Shown here piece by piece: positions 1 to 8,360 of a DNA stretch of 41,472 bases; the first letter of the stretch is position 1, and each line of letters opens with the position of its first letter. The notes beneath the pieces are model-generated. The model had not been told where the DNA came from. It made no database searches and was given only the letters and a program-made list of their open reading frames with translations. This DNA comes from Clostridiales bacterium. GTDB taxonomy: Bacteria > Bacillota > Clostridia > Caldicoprobacterales > DTU083. Both the position numbers and the translations under genes were made by a program. The DNA is taken from the NCBI GenBank assembly GCA_012842605.1, contig DUSN01000035.1:1-41472 (forward strand), written 5' to 3'.

Positions 1-1
1 C

Positions 2-784
2 GGGGAGGCAAAAAGCCAGATTATTCTTTATGATTATCAGCCTGACAGGCGATACACCCGCCCGGCAGAGTTTTTGAGGGGATTCCGTGGTTTTATACAT
101 ACTGATGGATACGAGGCGTACCATAGGCTGCCTGACAACATAAAAGTTGTAGGCTGTCTTGCACATCTCCGGCGCAAATTCTTTGACGGGCTGAAGATTC
201 TGCCTAAGGAGAAGCAGAAGGATTCAGACCTTTTGAAAGGTGTGGAATATTGCGACCGATTGTTCCGCTATGAAAGGGAGTTTGCTTCGCTGACCCCGGA
301 AGAGCGTTTGGATAAAAGACAAAGCTTATCAACACCTCTGTTTAATGAATTTTACAATTGGATGGAAGGCTTAGGAGCACTGCCCGGCAGCATGCTGGGT
401 AAGGCGGTATCCTATGCCCGTTCACAGAGAAAATATATTGAGAGATATTTAACCGACGGGCGGCTGGAGATCAGCAACAATCGGGCTGAACGCAGCATTA
501 AGCCTTTTGTAATAGGGAGGAAAAACTGGTTATTCTCGAACACACCTGCAGGTGCAAGATCCAGCGCCATATATTACAGTCTTATTGTAACTGCAATAGA
601 AAACAGACTAAATCCTTTTGAGTACTTGACATGGGTTCTAACCCAAATGCCGAATCTTGGCAAGCCTGGGTATGCTGCGTCTGTTGAAGAACTACTGCCA
701 GACAGCACCGTTTTACCTGAAAAGGTTTTTGTGCCAATGTCCAAAAAAGAACCTGAGCAGTATGCCTGGGAGGAAGAACAATGA
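2..784 (+). CDS. tnpC: IS66 family transposase (TnpC), C-terminal part
   Basis: The reading frame is open from base 2 of the window, so the protein is truncated by the window edge; the TTG at 74 is not its start. About 260 residues are visible. They carry the DDE-type catalytic core of IS66 transposases: the second acidic residue sits in HTDGYEAY, and the catalytic Glu lies in the SNNRAERSIKPFVIGRKNW block that is characteristic of the family. The IS66 C-terminal domain follows (SLIVTAIENRLNPFEYLTWV). The enzyme catalyses movement of the element. The stop codon overlaps the next ORF as ATGA, which suggests translational coupling. The frame looks intact over the visible part. Family assignment is firm; activity cannot be judged without the left half. 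Confidence 0.93.
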   Translation, partial: GEAKSQIILYDYQPDRRYTRPAEFLRGFRGFIHTDGYEAYHRLPDNIKVVGCLAHLRRKFFDGLKILPKEKQKDSDLLKGVEYCDRLFRYEREFASLTPEERLDKRQSLSTPLFNEFYNWMEGLGALPGSMLGKAVSYARSQRKYIERYLTDGRLEISNNRAERSIKPFVIGRKNWLFSNTPAGARSSAIYYSLIVTAIENRLNPFEYLTWVLTQMPNLGKPGYAASVEELLPDSTVLPEKVFVPMSKKEPEQYAWEEEQ

Positions 785-1065
785 AAACAGGAAAACATAC
801 ATCGTTTTTGATAAACTTTATTAAGGATTTCATAGATGGTGAGATAGATTGTTACTTTTTTAAAATGGATTACTCTGCCTACGTAATTGAACATTTTCCT
901 CATATGGAATATGAAAATCCCAGGCTTGCGGACCGATTCGCAGATACAATAGATTATGCATTTGAACATGGAACTAATCTAAGATTAACAGATGAAGAAT
1001 TCAGGGCTGAAATATCTGCTGCATTTGATGAATGGTTAGGAAAAACGAAACGGGACATAATTTAG
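781..1065 (+). CDS. Small acidic hypothetical protein carried inside the IS66 element
   Basis: A 94-residue ORF whose ATG overlaps the tnpC stop (ATGA). It lies wholly inside the element, ahead of the terminator and right inverted repeat, so it belongs to the insertion sequence and not to the host locus. The protein is rich in acidic and aromatic residues, predicted mostly helical, with no signal peptide or membrane segment and no catalytic motif I recognise. The pattern FIKDFIDGEID followed by a C-terminal TDEEFRAEIS...FDEW loosely recalls small colicin-immunity-like helical proteins, but that is only a resemblance. It is not one of the standard tnpA or tnpB accessory genes, which lie upstream of tnpC in IS66. 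Function unknown. Confidence 0.75.
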   Translation: MKTGKHTSFLINFIKDFIDGEIDCYFFKMDYSAYVIEHFPHMEYENPRLADRFADTIDYAFEHGTNLRLTDEEFRAEISAAFDEWLGKTKRDII

Positions 1066-1084
1066 TTTATGTCCCATTCTTTTT
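1052..1084 (+). terminator. Rho-independent terminator at the end of the IS66 element
   Basis: GGGACATAA (1052-1060) pairs perfectly with TTATGTCCC (1067-1075) across a 6-nt loop. It is followed by ATTCTTTTT. It closes the tnpC plus small-ORF transcript. The T tract runs straight into the right inverted repeat. Confidence 0.85.
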
Positions 1085-1093
1085 GACGCTTAC
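1081..1093 (+). repeat. Right terminal inverted repeat of the IS66 element
   Basis: TTTTGACGCTTAC here is GTAAGCGTCAAAA on the minus strand, the expected outer end of an IS66-family element. Only this end is inside the window. Confidence 0.75.
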
Positions 1094-1190
1094 AGGTTTT
1101 TGGTAGCATAAAGGAACTATTTTATACCGGAATAAGATAAGTTTTTAATAGAAAAAATATATCACCCAGTTAATGTCTCCATAGCTTATA

Positions 1191-1400
1191 TTAATTTTTA
1201 GTACCTACTAAACTTATTGCTCTTTTCATAGGCAAGAAAACTAAGCCCCAGCTCAGCTGTGGCTTTTTCTTTACCCTTGTATAACAGATAATGCGCTCCA
1301 TGATGCCATTTTACTTTTCCAAAGGGATGTGTTTTGGGGCTCTTACCGCCAGTACACCTGTTAGGACACTGGCGGCATGCATCCTTATTTCCATAGATAG
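1191..1400 (-). pseudogene. IS1182-type transposase relic, C-terminal piece with a frameshift
   Basis: No start codon is present, but translation of the minus strand from about 1400 gives an unmistakable transposase C-terminus: a Cys-rich segment (DACRQCPNRC), then HPFGKVKWHHGAHYLL, then YKGKEKATAELGLSFLAY. These blocks are typical of IS1182-family DDE transposases. After LAY the frame slips: the expected ending (MKRAISLVGTKN, stop at 1191-1193) is read only in another frame, while the first frame stops at 1198-1200. Everything upstream of the Cys-rich block is missing. The piece starts right at the stop codon of the GH127 gene, and that stop is in frame with it. This is a dead remnant. Confidence 0.85.
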
Positions 1401-1401
1401 C

Positions 1402-3165
1402 CTATTTGTACAGCTCATCCGCTGTTATCTGTTCTTTTACCCAAACCTTCATAGCACAAGCTTCCCGGTTGTTCCACAAGCAATATGGTATCGCAGTAGC
1501 AAGTTTTTTATTGCCATTATATATTTCGATTGTATACGTGCCACCCAATAACGCCGGAGCTTCGTTTATTATGAAAATTGCATTATCTGGTATGATGAGT
1601 TTATCAACAGCTATAGGATTATCCTTTTGTTCAAAACAATATACCAACGGGCCTCTAGATAAAGCTACAAAGCCTCTATTTTCTGTAACATATTCAATAG
1701 CATGATTACTTTTGACAGGCATTTCAAACTCAATTTCTACTGTCATCCCGCTGCAAACACCATTTATAACCGCATAGCCTTTTTCTATATTAAAGTTATA
1801 TCCTTTTATTTTTGTGCCTTTGCACCATCCAGGTATTCTAAGCTTTAATATGCCGTTAGTAGGGGCTTTTTCCAGCATAAGAGTTACTTTGCCATCATAA
1901 GGATAGTCTGTCTTTACACTAATACCATAATCACCATATTCCACATGGCTATTCACATATAAATTCACAATAAGTGCATCATTATCCACTGCATATATAT
2001 AGCCCCCTATAGAAGGTATAAATCTGGCTAATTGTGTGGGGCAGCAAGAGCATTCAAACCACGGAGAGCGGTGATGTGTTCCATCCGATTCCAATGGATT
2101 GTCATAAAAGAACTTGTCACCCGACAACGAAACACCTGACAGTGCATTATTGTACATACTTCGCTCTACCACATCCATATATTTTGCATCATTATACAAC
2201 CAGCACATACGGGCATTCCAGTATACCATTGCGATTGCTGCACAGGTTTCGCAATAGCTCAAATTGGGTAAATCATAATCAGCAGTAAAGCCTTCATTGT
2301 GAGCTGACTGACCGATTCCACCAGTGATGTAATAGTTTCTTGTCACCATGCTTTTCCATAACCTCTGCAGGGCCTTTTCATACAGTTCATGTCCTTTAAG
2401 TCTTATAACATCGGCTATGGCAGAATACATATACACACCGCGAACAGCATGGCCCATAACATTATCCGAAAACTCTATAGGACACGTATCCTGGTAGTAC
2501 TCCTTATTCCATTTCTTAGGATCACCTTCTTTAATTCCATATCCATGCCCGCGTTCGCCCAGTAGAAACATAGCCAAATCCAAATACTTCTCATATCCAG
2601 TATGAAGATACAACTTAATCAGGGCTAATTCTATCTCCTGATGGCCTGGTACCCAATGGCGCTTTCCCGGTCCGAATATACTGCAAATATGATTGGCAAA
2701 TCGAATACCTACATTCAGCAGCTTGTCTTTGCCAGTTGCCTGCTGGTATGCGATGCCAGCTTCTATTAGATGGCCACCGCAATACATCTCATGAAGATTC
2801 ATGTCTGTCCACTTATCCCAGGGACGGACAAGCTGAAAATAGGTATTAATATATCCGTCTTCTTCTTGTGCAGCTGCTATCAAATCAATGATTTCGTCAG
2901 CACGCTTCTCGAGTTCTGCATCAAAGTTTGTATGTAAAGTGTATGCAATTCCTTCCAGTAGTTTATAGACATCTGAATCATTATAAAATCTTCCCTCATG
3001 TGGTGTAGAATCCAGCTCGGCAGCTCGGGCAAAATTGGCTATCCTGCCTGTCTCATAACACTTCTGAATGCAAGTGTTAATAGTGACATCCCGGCTGGTC
3101 TTTAGCCTAGCTGACCAAAACTTGTCTGTAATATTTACTGATGTGAATGGAATAGGACTGCTCAT
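1402..3165 (-). CDS. GH127 (DUF1680) beta-L-arabinofuranosidase-like glycosidase
   Basis: 587 residues with no signal peptide, so a cytoplasmic enzyme expected to cut beta-L-arabinofuranosyl (or related) linkages from imported oligosaccharides. The fold is the (alpha/alpha)6 barrel of GH127. Key residues are visible: E306 and C308 in YCETC and C374-C375 in ECSCCP, matching the Zn-binding Glu/Cys set and Cys nucleophile described for Bifidobacterium HypBA1. E291 in HNEGFTADYDLPN fits the acid/base. AAAGGAG sits 9 nt before the ATG. It is the last gene of a minus-strand series that starts with the two-component pair, 41 bp after the MalG-type permease. The C-terminus aligns in length with the second GH127 of the window, so it looks complete although transposase debris abuts its stop. 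Exact substrate is inferred. Confidence 0.88.
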   Translation of the reverse strand: MSSPIPFTSVNITDKFWSARLKTSRDVTINTCIQKCYETGRIANFARAAELDSTPHEGRFYNDSDVYKLLEGIAYTLHTNFDAELEKRADEIIDLIAAAQEEDGYINTYFQLVRPWDKWTDMNLHEMYCGGHLIEAGIAYQQATGKDKLLNVGIRFANHICSIFGPGKRHWVPGHQEIELALIKLYLHTGYEKYLDLAMFLLGERGHGYGIKEGDPKKWNKEYYQDTCPIEFSDNVMGHAVRGVYMYSAIADVIRLKGHELYEKALQRLWKSMVTRNYYITGGIGQSAHNEGFTADYDLPNLSYCETCAAIAMVYWNARMCWLYNDAKYMDVVERSMYNNALSGVSLSGDKFFYDNPLESDGTHHRSPWFECSCCPTQLARFIPSIGGYIYAVDNDALIVNLYVNSHVEYGDYGISVKTDYPYDGKVTLMLEKAPTNGILKLRIPGWCKGTKIKGYNFNIEKGYAVINGVCSGMTVEIEFEMPVKSNHAIEYVTENRGFVALSRGPLVYCFEQKDNPIAVDKLIIPDNAIFIINEAPALLGGTYTIEIYNGNKKLATAIPYCLWNNREACAMKVWVKEQITADELYK

Positions 3166-3206
3166 ACAAGAAAACTCCTTTCATCTGTGTAATATATTAT
3201 ACTTAC

Positions 3207-4046
3207 TTAAGACTTCATCCCGGTCAAAGCAATACCCTCAATAAAATATCTCTGACCTATTACAAAAATAGCTAATGCTGGAAGAAGAACCACTGTAGAA
3301 GCAGCCATCATTAAATGCCATTGAGCATTATACATTCCCTTAAATAGTTGTAATCCCAGAGCTAACGTGTAATTTCTTTCGTTGTCAAGGTATATTAACG
3401 GAGCCATAAAATCATTCCAATTGTTTAAGAACGTGAATAAACCAACTACAATAAGAGCTGGTCTGGATAGCGGGAGAATGATCTGTGACCAAATTCTAAA
3501 ATACCCTCCACCATCTACTATTGTAGCTTCGTCCAGATCTTTAGGTATTGACATGAAAAATTGCCTTAGTAAGAATATGTTGAATGCTCCACCTCCAAAC
3601 CAAGCAGGTACCATAAGTGGTAAATATGTTCCATATGCACCAAGTTTTTGCCAACCTATAAAGGTTGGTATTAGTGTTACTGCATATGGAAGCATCATGC
3701 TCGAAATGACACATGTAAATAGTACATTTCTACCTTTCCAATTTATTCTTGAAAAACCAAATGCACATAACGAACTAGTTATAAGTGTTCCTATAACATT
3801 AAAGGTAGTAATAAAAATTGTGTTTAAGAAGTATTTGTGAAATGGCAATATCGTTAATGCATCTTTATAGTTGCCCCAACATACTGGATTAGGAATCCAT
3901 ATTGGAGGCATGGTGAAAATTTGCCCCATATCCATTAGAGACGAACGGATCAGCCAGTACAATGGCAATAAGCATATAAGTGAGCCGATTAATAATACTA
4001 TGTACCAAAACAAGTTAAGTATTTTTCTGCGTTGCTTAATTGTCAT
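3207..4046 (-). CDS. Carbohydrate ABC transporter permease, MalG/AraQ type (CUT1)
   Basis: 279 residues with six predicted membrane helices, the first at about residues 13-33. It is one of two membrane subunits of a sugar importer of the CUT1 class. The cytoplasmic EAA loop that docks onto the ATPase is present (DEATIVDGGGYFRIWSQIILP), and the short C-terminal tail ending in ALTGMKS is typical of MalG-like subunits. It lies 8 bp after the MalF-like gene and 41 bp before the GH127 gene, in one transcription direction. The neighbouring glycosidase suggests an arabinose-containing oligosaccharide as cargo, which is inference. No ATPase gene lies in this cluster. Confidence 0.9.
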   Translation of the reverse strand: MTIKQRRKILNLFWYIVLLIGSLICLLPLYWLIRSSLMDMGQIFTMPPIWIPNPVCWGNYKDALTILPFHKYFLNTIFITTFNVIGTLITSSLCAFGFSRINWKGRNVLFTCVISSMMLPYAVTLIPTFIGWQKLGAYGTYLPLMVPAWFGGGAFNIFLLRQFFMSIPKDLDEATIVDGGGYFRIWSQIILPLSRPALIVVGLFTFLNNWNDFMAPLIYLDNERNYTLALGLQLFKGMYNAQWHLMMAASTVVLLPALAIFVIGQRYFIEGIALTGMKS

Positions 4047-4054
4047 AGTCAGCT

Positions 4055-4993
4055 CTACCTCTCTCCCTCATAATAAACCCAGGAACGTGAAGTTCTAAAA
4101 ACTAACATTGTTAAAGCAAATATGATTATAAATAATACCCATGCTATAGCACAAGCTTTTCCCATCTCCTGTAATTCAAACGCTTCTCTGTATAAATAAT
4201 ATACAAAGAACAAAGATCCATTGTTAGGTCCACCTTGAGTCATAATGAAACTCTGAGTAAAAGTCTGAAGTCCGTTTATAATGCCCATAACAAGGTTAAA
4301 GAAAATTGTCGAAGACATCATCGGTAATGTAATATAAATCAATTTATGAAACCAATTACTTCCATCAATTTCTGCAGCCTCATACATAACACGTGGTACA
4401 TCCTGTAAACCTGCAAGAAAAATAACCATTGTACCTCCACATGTCCAAAGATTCATTAATGCCAAAGATGGTAATACAGTAGATTCTTGATAGATAAACT
4501 TACTGGTTGGCAAATTTAGTTGCCTTAAAATAGTATTAATTAAGCCTAAATCCGGATCCAACAACCAAGTCCAAATAAGTGATGTGGCTACAACAGGTAC
4601 TATTGTTGGCAGATAATATATTGAGCGAAAAATTGCTTTGCCTTTAAAATCTCTATTCATCAACATTGCCAACCCAAATGCAAAGGTGAGATTTAACGGA
4701 ACACTCATCAAAGCATAAGTAAATGTAACTCTCAATGATTTATAGAACAAAGGATCCTTTCCGGAGAAAAGCCTTATGTAATTTTCTAATCCAACAAAAC
4801 TATTATGAGCTGCAGCAACTCTATAATTAGTTAAGCTAAATACAAAACTTGCTAACATAGGACCTAAAGTAAATATCATAAACCCTAGTGATACAGGTAG
4901 AGTAAAAATAACTCCCCAAATTTGCTGTCTTTTTTCTATTTGATATCTGTGAATCTTGTAGTCTTTCTTCGTTGTTACTGCTGTAGCCACCAA
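4055..4993 (-). CDS. Carbohydrate ABC transporter permease, MalF/UgpA type (CUT1)
   Basis: 312 residues, six predicted membrane helices, first helix at about residues 28-52 after a basic cytoplasmic N-terminus. The EAA loop reads YEAAEIDGSNWFHKLIYITLP. It pairs with the MalG-like subunit encoded 8 bp downstream. The longest frame opens with TTG at 4993, but the GTG one codon later (4990) stands 7 nt from a strong AGGGAGG and is the likelier start. Between this gene and the binding-protein gene upstream is a GC-rich stem-loop (5026-5050). Confidence 0.9.
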   Translation of the reverse strand: MVATAVTTKKDYKIHRYQIEKRQQIWGVIFTLPVSLGFMIFTLGPMLASFVFSLTNYRVAAAHNSFVGLENYIRLFSGKDPLFYKSLRVTFTYALMSVPLNLTFAFGLAMLMNRDFKGKAIFRSIYYLPTIVPVVATSLIWTWLLDPDLGLINTILRQLNLPTSKFIYQESTVLPSLALMNLWTCGGTMVIFLAGLQDVPRVMYEAAEIDGSNWFHKLIYITLPMMSSTIFFNLVMGIINGLQTFTQSFIMTQGGPNNGSLFFVYYLYREAFELQEMGKACAIAWVLFIIIFALTMLVFRTSRSWVYYEGER

Positions 4994-5025
4994 TTTTCCT
5001 CCCTTAAATTTCAGATTTCAAACAA

Positions 5026-5050
5026 TCCCCCCGCTTGAGCAACGGGGGGA
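5026..5050 (-). other. GC-rich stem-loop between binding-protein and permease genes
   Basis: TCCCCCCG (5026-5033) pairs with CGGGGGGA (5043-5050) over a 9-nt loop. On the transcribed minus strand it is followed by TTGTTTG, not a real U tract, so it looks less like a full terminator than a 3'-end stabiliser or leaky stop that leaves more mRNA for the binding protein than for the permeases. Confidence 0.65.
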
Positions 5051-5067
5051 TGAGAGACTGTTCAATA

Positions 5068-6456
5068 TTAGTAATCTCTATTTGAGTTATAAAAACCATC
5101 CACTAACTCATTAATTTGTGATTCTACTTCCTTTAATGCTTCTTCGGCTGTTTTTTCCCCAAGCCACACCTGGTCTAGAGCAGGTGTAACAATTGCAGAT
5201 ATTTTACCGTAATTTTTAACATTATAAGCCGGGCCAGACATACCATACTCTAAAGTCGCCCTCATGACAGCATCCTTATAGCTTGCAGGATGTGCAGGGT
5301 TATTTTCTGCCCATTTTGAAACTAATTCAGGATCTGTATACCAATTCTTAAGTAGCGGCATCCAAAGGCCTCCTGCATGTAACTCCAGAGAAGATTCAGG
5401 GTTATTAAGCCACTTATAAAGCAACCAGGCTTCATCTTTATGTTTGGATGATTCAAATATAGCTGTAGCACCACCAAGAATTACCGTTTTATATTCTTTT
5501 AATACAGGCATAACACCAATATCAAAGTTCAAAGACTTATTTGCTGCGAGATCCAGTAATACCCACTGTCCTGTTATAACCATGGCAACTTTTTTGGTCA
5601 TTAATGCTGTAGAAATCTCAGGAATATTTTTAGCAGCTACAGGCGATGGACAAACATAATGTACATTCATTAAGTCTGCTATCTTTTGTATAGCTTCGAT
5701 AGCTTCAGGTTCTGTAAGTGCTGTAGAAGAACCATCCGGTTTAATAAAACGTCCTCCATTTGAATAAACAGCATTCATCCAACTGTTAATGCCTGTTCCA
5801 TACTGAACACCATATTGAACAATATTGTTTTTATCAAAACCGTCCTCGCCTGGATGCTTACCAGAACCATCTTTTGTAAGCATTTTTGCAACTTCTACAA
5901 ACTCATCCCATGACCAAGCATCTTCAGGCTTGGTTGGTGGTAACGGTGCACCTGCTTCTTCAAACATATCCTTATTATAGAATAACGCATAAGCTTCAAC
6001 TGCTGTGTTTGTACCAAGCGCTTTATCAGGTGCCCACCTATACCACACACTCTCCAAGTGATCTTCTTCTTTTAGTTCAGGATCGTTTTTCATATATTCC
6101 AGAACATTCACAAGTTTTCCCTCTTGCGCCCATTCAAGGCAGAGAGTATCACTAAGATATGCGACGTCAGGAGCTTCATTTCCAGCTAGCATAGCTGTTA
6201 TTTTTGCTTGATAATCAGTCGGTATATGTAATGCATCAACTTTAATATATTTGTATTTGTCTTCAAATTTTTTTATAGCGTTTTCTACTGCTTGTTTCTC
6301 TACAGGGCTGCCCCAAAATGTAAACTTAAGAGTAACCTGCTGCTGTCCCGAAGAGTCACCATTGGTTCCGCTAGTAGAAGGTCCTTTGCAAGCTGCAGCA
6401 GATAAACATACAATTACTATTAATAAACCTGCTATTAAACATCGTAAGCTTCTCAT
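5068..6456 (-). CDS. Extracellular sugar-binding lipoprotein (SBP family 1)
   Basis: 462 residues. The N-terminus is a lipoprotein signal: basic start, hydrophobic stretch and lipobox SAAAC with Cys23, followed by a Ser/Thr/Gly linker. The mature part is a family-1 solute-binding protein, with the early FTFWGSP strand and conserved block ALFYNKDMFEEAGAPLPPTK. It would sit on the outer face of the membrane and deliver sugar to the MalF/MalG-like permeases downstream. AAGGGGGA lies 5 nt before the ATG. Its own promoter could lie in the AT-rich 100 bp upstream, where TTGTAT and TATATA boxes occur, but no pair is convincing. Cargo is unknown; the GH127 neighbour suggests arabino-oligosaccharides. 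Confidence 0.9.
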   Translation of the reverse strand: MRSLRCLIAGLLIVIVCLSAAACKGPSTSGTNGDSSGQQQVTLKFTFWGSPVEKQAVENAIKKFEDKYKYIKVDALHIPTDYQAKITAMLAGNEAPDVAYLSDTLCLEWAQEGKLVNVLEYMKNDPELKEEDHLESVWYRWAPDKALGTNTAVEAYALFYNKDMFEEAGAPLPPTKPEDAWSWDEFVEVAKMLTKDGSGKHPGEDGFDKNNIVQYGVQYGTGINSWMNAVYSNGGRFIKPDGSSTALTEPEAIEAIQKIADLMNVHYVCPSPVAAKNIPEISTALMTKKVAMVITGQWVLLDLAANKSLNFDIGVMPVLKEYKTVILGGATAIFESSKHKDEAWLLYKWLNNPESSLELHAGGLWMPLLKNWYTDPELVSKWAENNPAHPASYKDAVMRATLEYGMSGPAYNVKNYGKISAIVTPALDQVWLGEKTAEEALKEVESQINELVDGFYNSNRDY

Positions 6457-6557
6457 TGTGATCCCCCTTTTTAAATATTTTCTATATAAAGCTTAACATT
6501 TCATATAAATGATACAACCCGATTATTTTCAGAAAAGTGGAATTTTTTAAGGTTTTT

Positions 6558-8360
6558 TTACGCAATGCTTATTGTCACCTTTGTACATCCTGGTTTGCTT
6601 TCTATAGTAACTCCGTATATTTCTCCATATATTAGCTTGATACGCATATCAACATTACGTACTCCGATTTTCATGGGTGTTTTATTCCATATATTTGCAA
6701 TTTCATCGGCTGACATACCCTTACCATTATCTTGAACTGTAAAAACACGTACACCATTGTGCCATTTACCAGTTATTCTAACTATTCCGTTTTTTACGTA
6801 GCCATTTATTCCATGTACAATTGCATTTTCTATAAATGGCTGCAACATCATAACAGGTACTGTTGTATCAAGCAAGTTTTCATCAATATCAAATATAAAT
6901 TTAATATCATCTCCAAATCTTAATTTGATTAACCGTATATATGAGTTCAGCCATTCCAGCTCCTTTTGAAGCTTTGCAACTTCATTTTCTTGAGATAATA
7001 TGTAACGTAGCATACCAGCAAGAGTGGTCAGCATTTCACTAATATCTTCCTCTTCCCTATCCACTGCAAGCCAATTAATAGCATTCAAAGTGTTGAATAA
7101 AAAATGCGGCTCCATTTCCAGTTGTAAACTTAAAAGCTTGGTTTTTGTTTCACTAAGCCTGGTCCTGTAGATTTCATCCAATAAATTGTTGATTTTAACA
7201 TTCATATTGTTATATGAGTTTACTAAAGACATAATTTCCTCAGGCCCTTTTTGTTCAAGAAGTAATGTAAAATTACCTTCACCACTTTGAACTATAGCAT
7301 TAGAAATAACCTTAAGTGGAGAAAGCATCCTTTTGACTATTGCCAGTACAATAGCAGAGAAAAGAATAGCCAGTAAAATTGTCAATATAACAGTAAATTT
7401 TATTACCTCATAGGTTTCCTCAACCATCTCTGTAATAGATTTGACGGTAATTAAATTCCAGCCCGTGACTTTAGATTTTGAGTAGACAACAAGCATCTTT
7501 TTATCTTTAGTAGGAAACATTCCTGATTTATCTGATATATTGCTTAATTCCGCACTACTTAAAGGTATTACATCACCACTGGAACTATATATAGTAATTT
7601 GTCCATCTATAATCCATGTGCATGAGAAAGAATCATCAATAGGTGTAAAAAATTTGTCAAAAAAATTGTCTTTAAAATAGAGCAAGAGAATTGGTAATTC
7701 ATATTCTTCGGGCTCAGTTTTAATATTATGAATAGAAACAAAACGTACTTTTTTACCTAATACAAATAATTTGAGATCCTCTGCTGTACTTATAAAATTG
7801 GACGATTCTAAGAACATATCTTTATATTGGAAAGTAGGTATCCATACACATTCACCGTTACTCATACTTACTTTTTTGTATATATCAGATTTTTGTATCA
7901 TCGGAACTGTTTGAAAAACCTGCATATGCCCATATATAAAATTATTAGTTATCAAGTAAGCAGCATACACATCTGTCTGGTTGGTAAAATGCTGTAATAA
8001 TGATCGAGTTATAATTTTATCTGTATTGAAAAAAAAAGACTGATTTGGATATTCTGGCATATTCCTAAATATTTCATATAACTCTTCATTTAATGAAAAT
8101 TTACTGGTATTATCACAAATATTATTTAGATAATTATCAATAATCGCTACTTTATTATTTAGATTCTCCAATAACTCCTGTCCTATTTTTTCAATTAAAA
8201 TGTTATTAATAAAAACAGAATAAATAATAGTTGAAAGTAAAAACGACGCAATAATACTTATTATGGATATAAGCATTATACGACCGCACATTGTTCTGCA
8301 AGTAAAGGTATTTTTTATATATGTGTCAAGTTTTATCCTGTTAAGTATATTTTTACTCAT
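6558..8360 (-). CDS. Sensor histidine kinase, YesM type
   Basis: 600 residues. Two membrane helices (about 27-52 and 321-344) flank an extracytoplasmic sensor domain of some 270 residues; a HAMP-like region follows, then the His_kinase domain with the phospho-acceptor H419 in EPHFLFNTLNAINW. The ATP-binding domain has the N box ENAIVHG (511-517) and G box DNGKGM (544-549). This is the YesM architecture, found next to CUT1 sugar transporters in Firmicutes, where it senses extracellular sugar and phosphorylates the partner regulator. Its ATG overlaps the end of the regulator gene by 8 bp, and its GGAGGG lies inside that gene, so translation is probably coupled. Composition is very AT-rich. Confidence 0.93.
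   Translation of the reverse strand: MSKNILNRIKLDTYIKNTFTCRTMCGRIMLISIISIIASFLLSTIIYSVFINNILIEKIGQELLENLNNKVAIIDNYLNNICDNTSKFSLNEELYEIFRNMPEYPNQSFFFNTDKIITRSLLQHFTNQTDVYAAYLITNNFIYGHMQVFQTVPMIQKSDIYKKVSMSNGECVWIPTFQYKDMFLESSNFISTAEDLKLFVLGKKVRFVSIHNIKTEPEEYELPILLLYFKDNFFDKFFTPIDDSFSCTWIIDGQITIYSSSGDVIPLSSAELSNISDKSGMFPTKDKKMLVVYSKSKVTGWNLITVKSITEMVEETYEVIKFTVILTILLAILFSAIVLAIVKRMLSPLKVISNAIVQSGEGNFTLLLEQKGPEEIMSLVNSYNNMNVKINNLLDEIYRTRLSETKTKLLSLQLEMEPHFLFNTLNAINWLAVDREEEDISEMLTTLAGMLRYILSQENEVAKLQKELEWLNSYIRLIKLRFGDDIKFIFDIDENLLDTTVPVMMLQPFIENAIVHGINGYVKNGIVRITGKWHNGVRVFTVQDNGKGMSADEIANIWNKTPMKIGVRNVDMRIKLIYGEIYGVTIESKPGCTKVTISIA

Larger units (their letters stand above)
1..1093 (+). mobile_element. 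IS66-family insertion sequence, 3' part only
   Basis: The window opens inside an IS66-type element. It holds the C-terminal two thirds of the transposase, a coupled small ORF, a terminator hairpin and then a terminal sequence. The last bases, GACGCTTAC at 1085-1093, read GTAAGCGTC on the other strand, which matches the usual IS66-family terminal inverted repeat that begins GTAA. I therefore place the right end at 1093. The left end, tnpA and tnpB lie outside the window, so the 8-bp target duplication expected for the family cannot be checked; the candidate right copy is the 8 bases 1094-1101. Confidence 0.85.

Noticed and set aside
1249..1280. GCCCCAGCT/AGCTGTGGC hairpin with a T-rich run, as a terminator
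   Set aside because: It lies inside the IS1182 transposase relic and its pairing comes from the coding sequence; no plus-strand gene precedes it.
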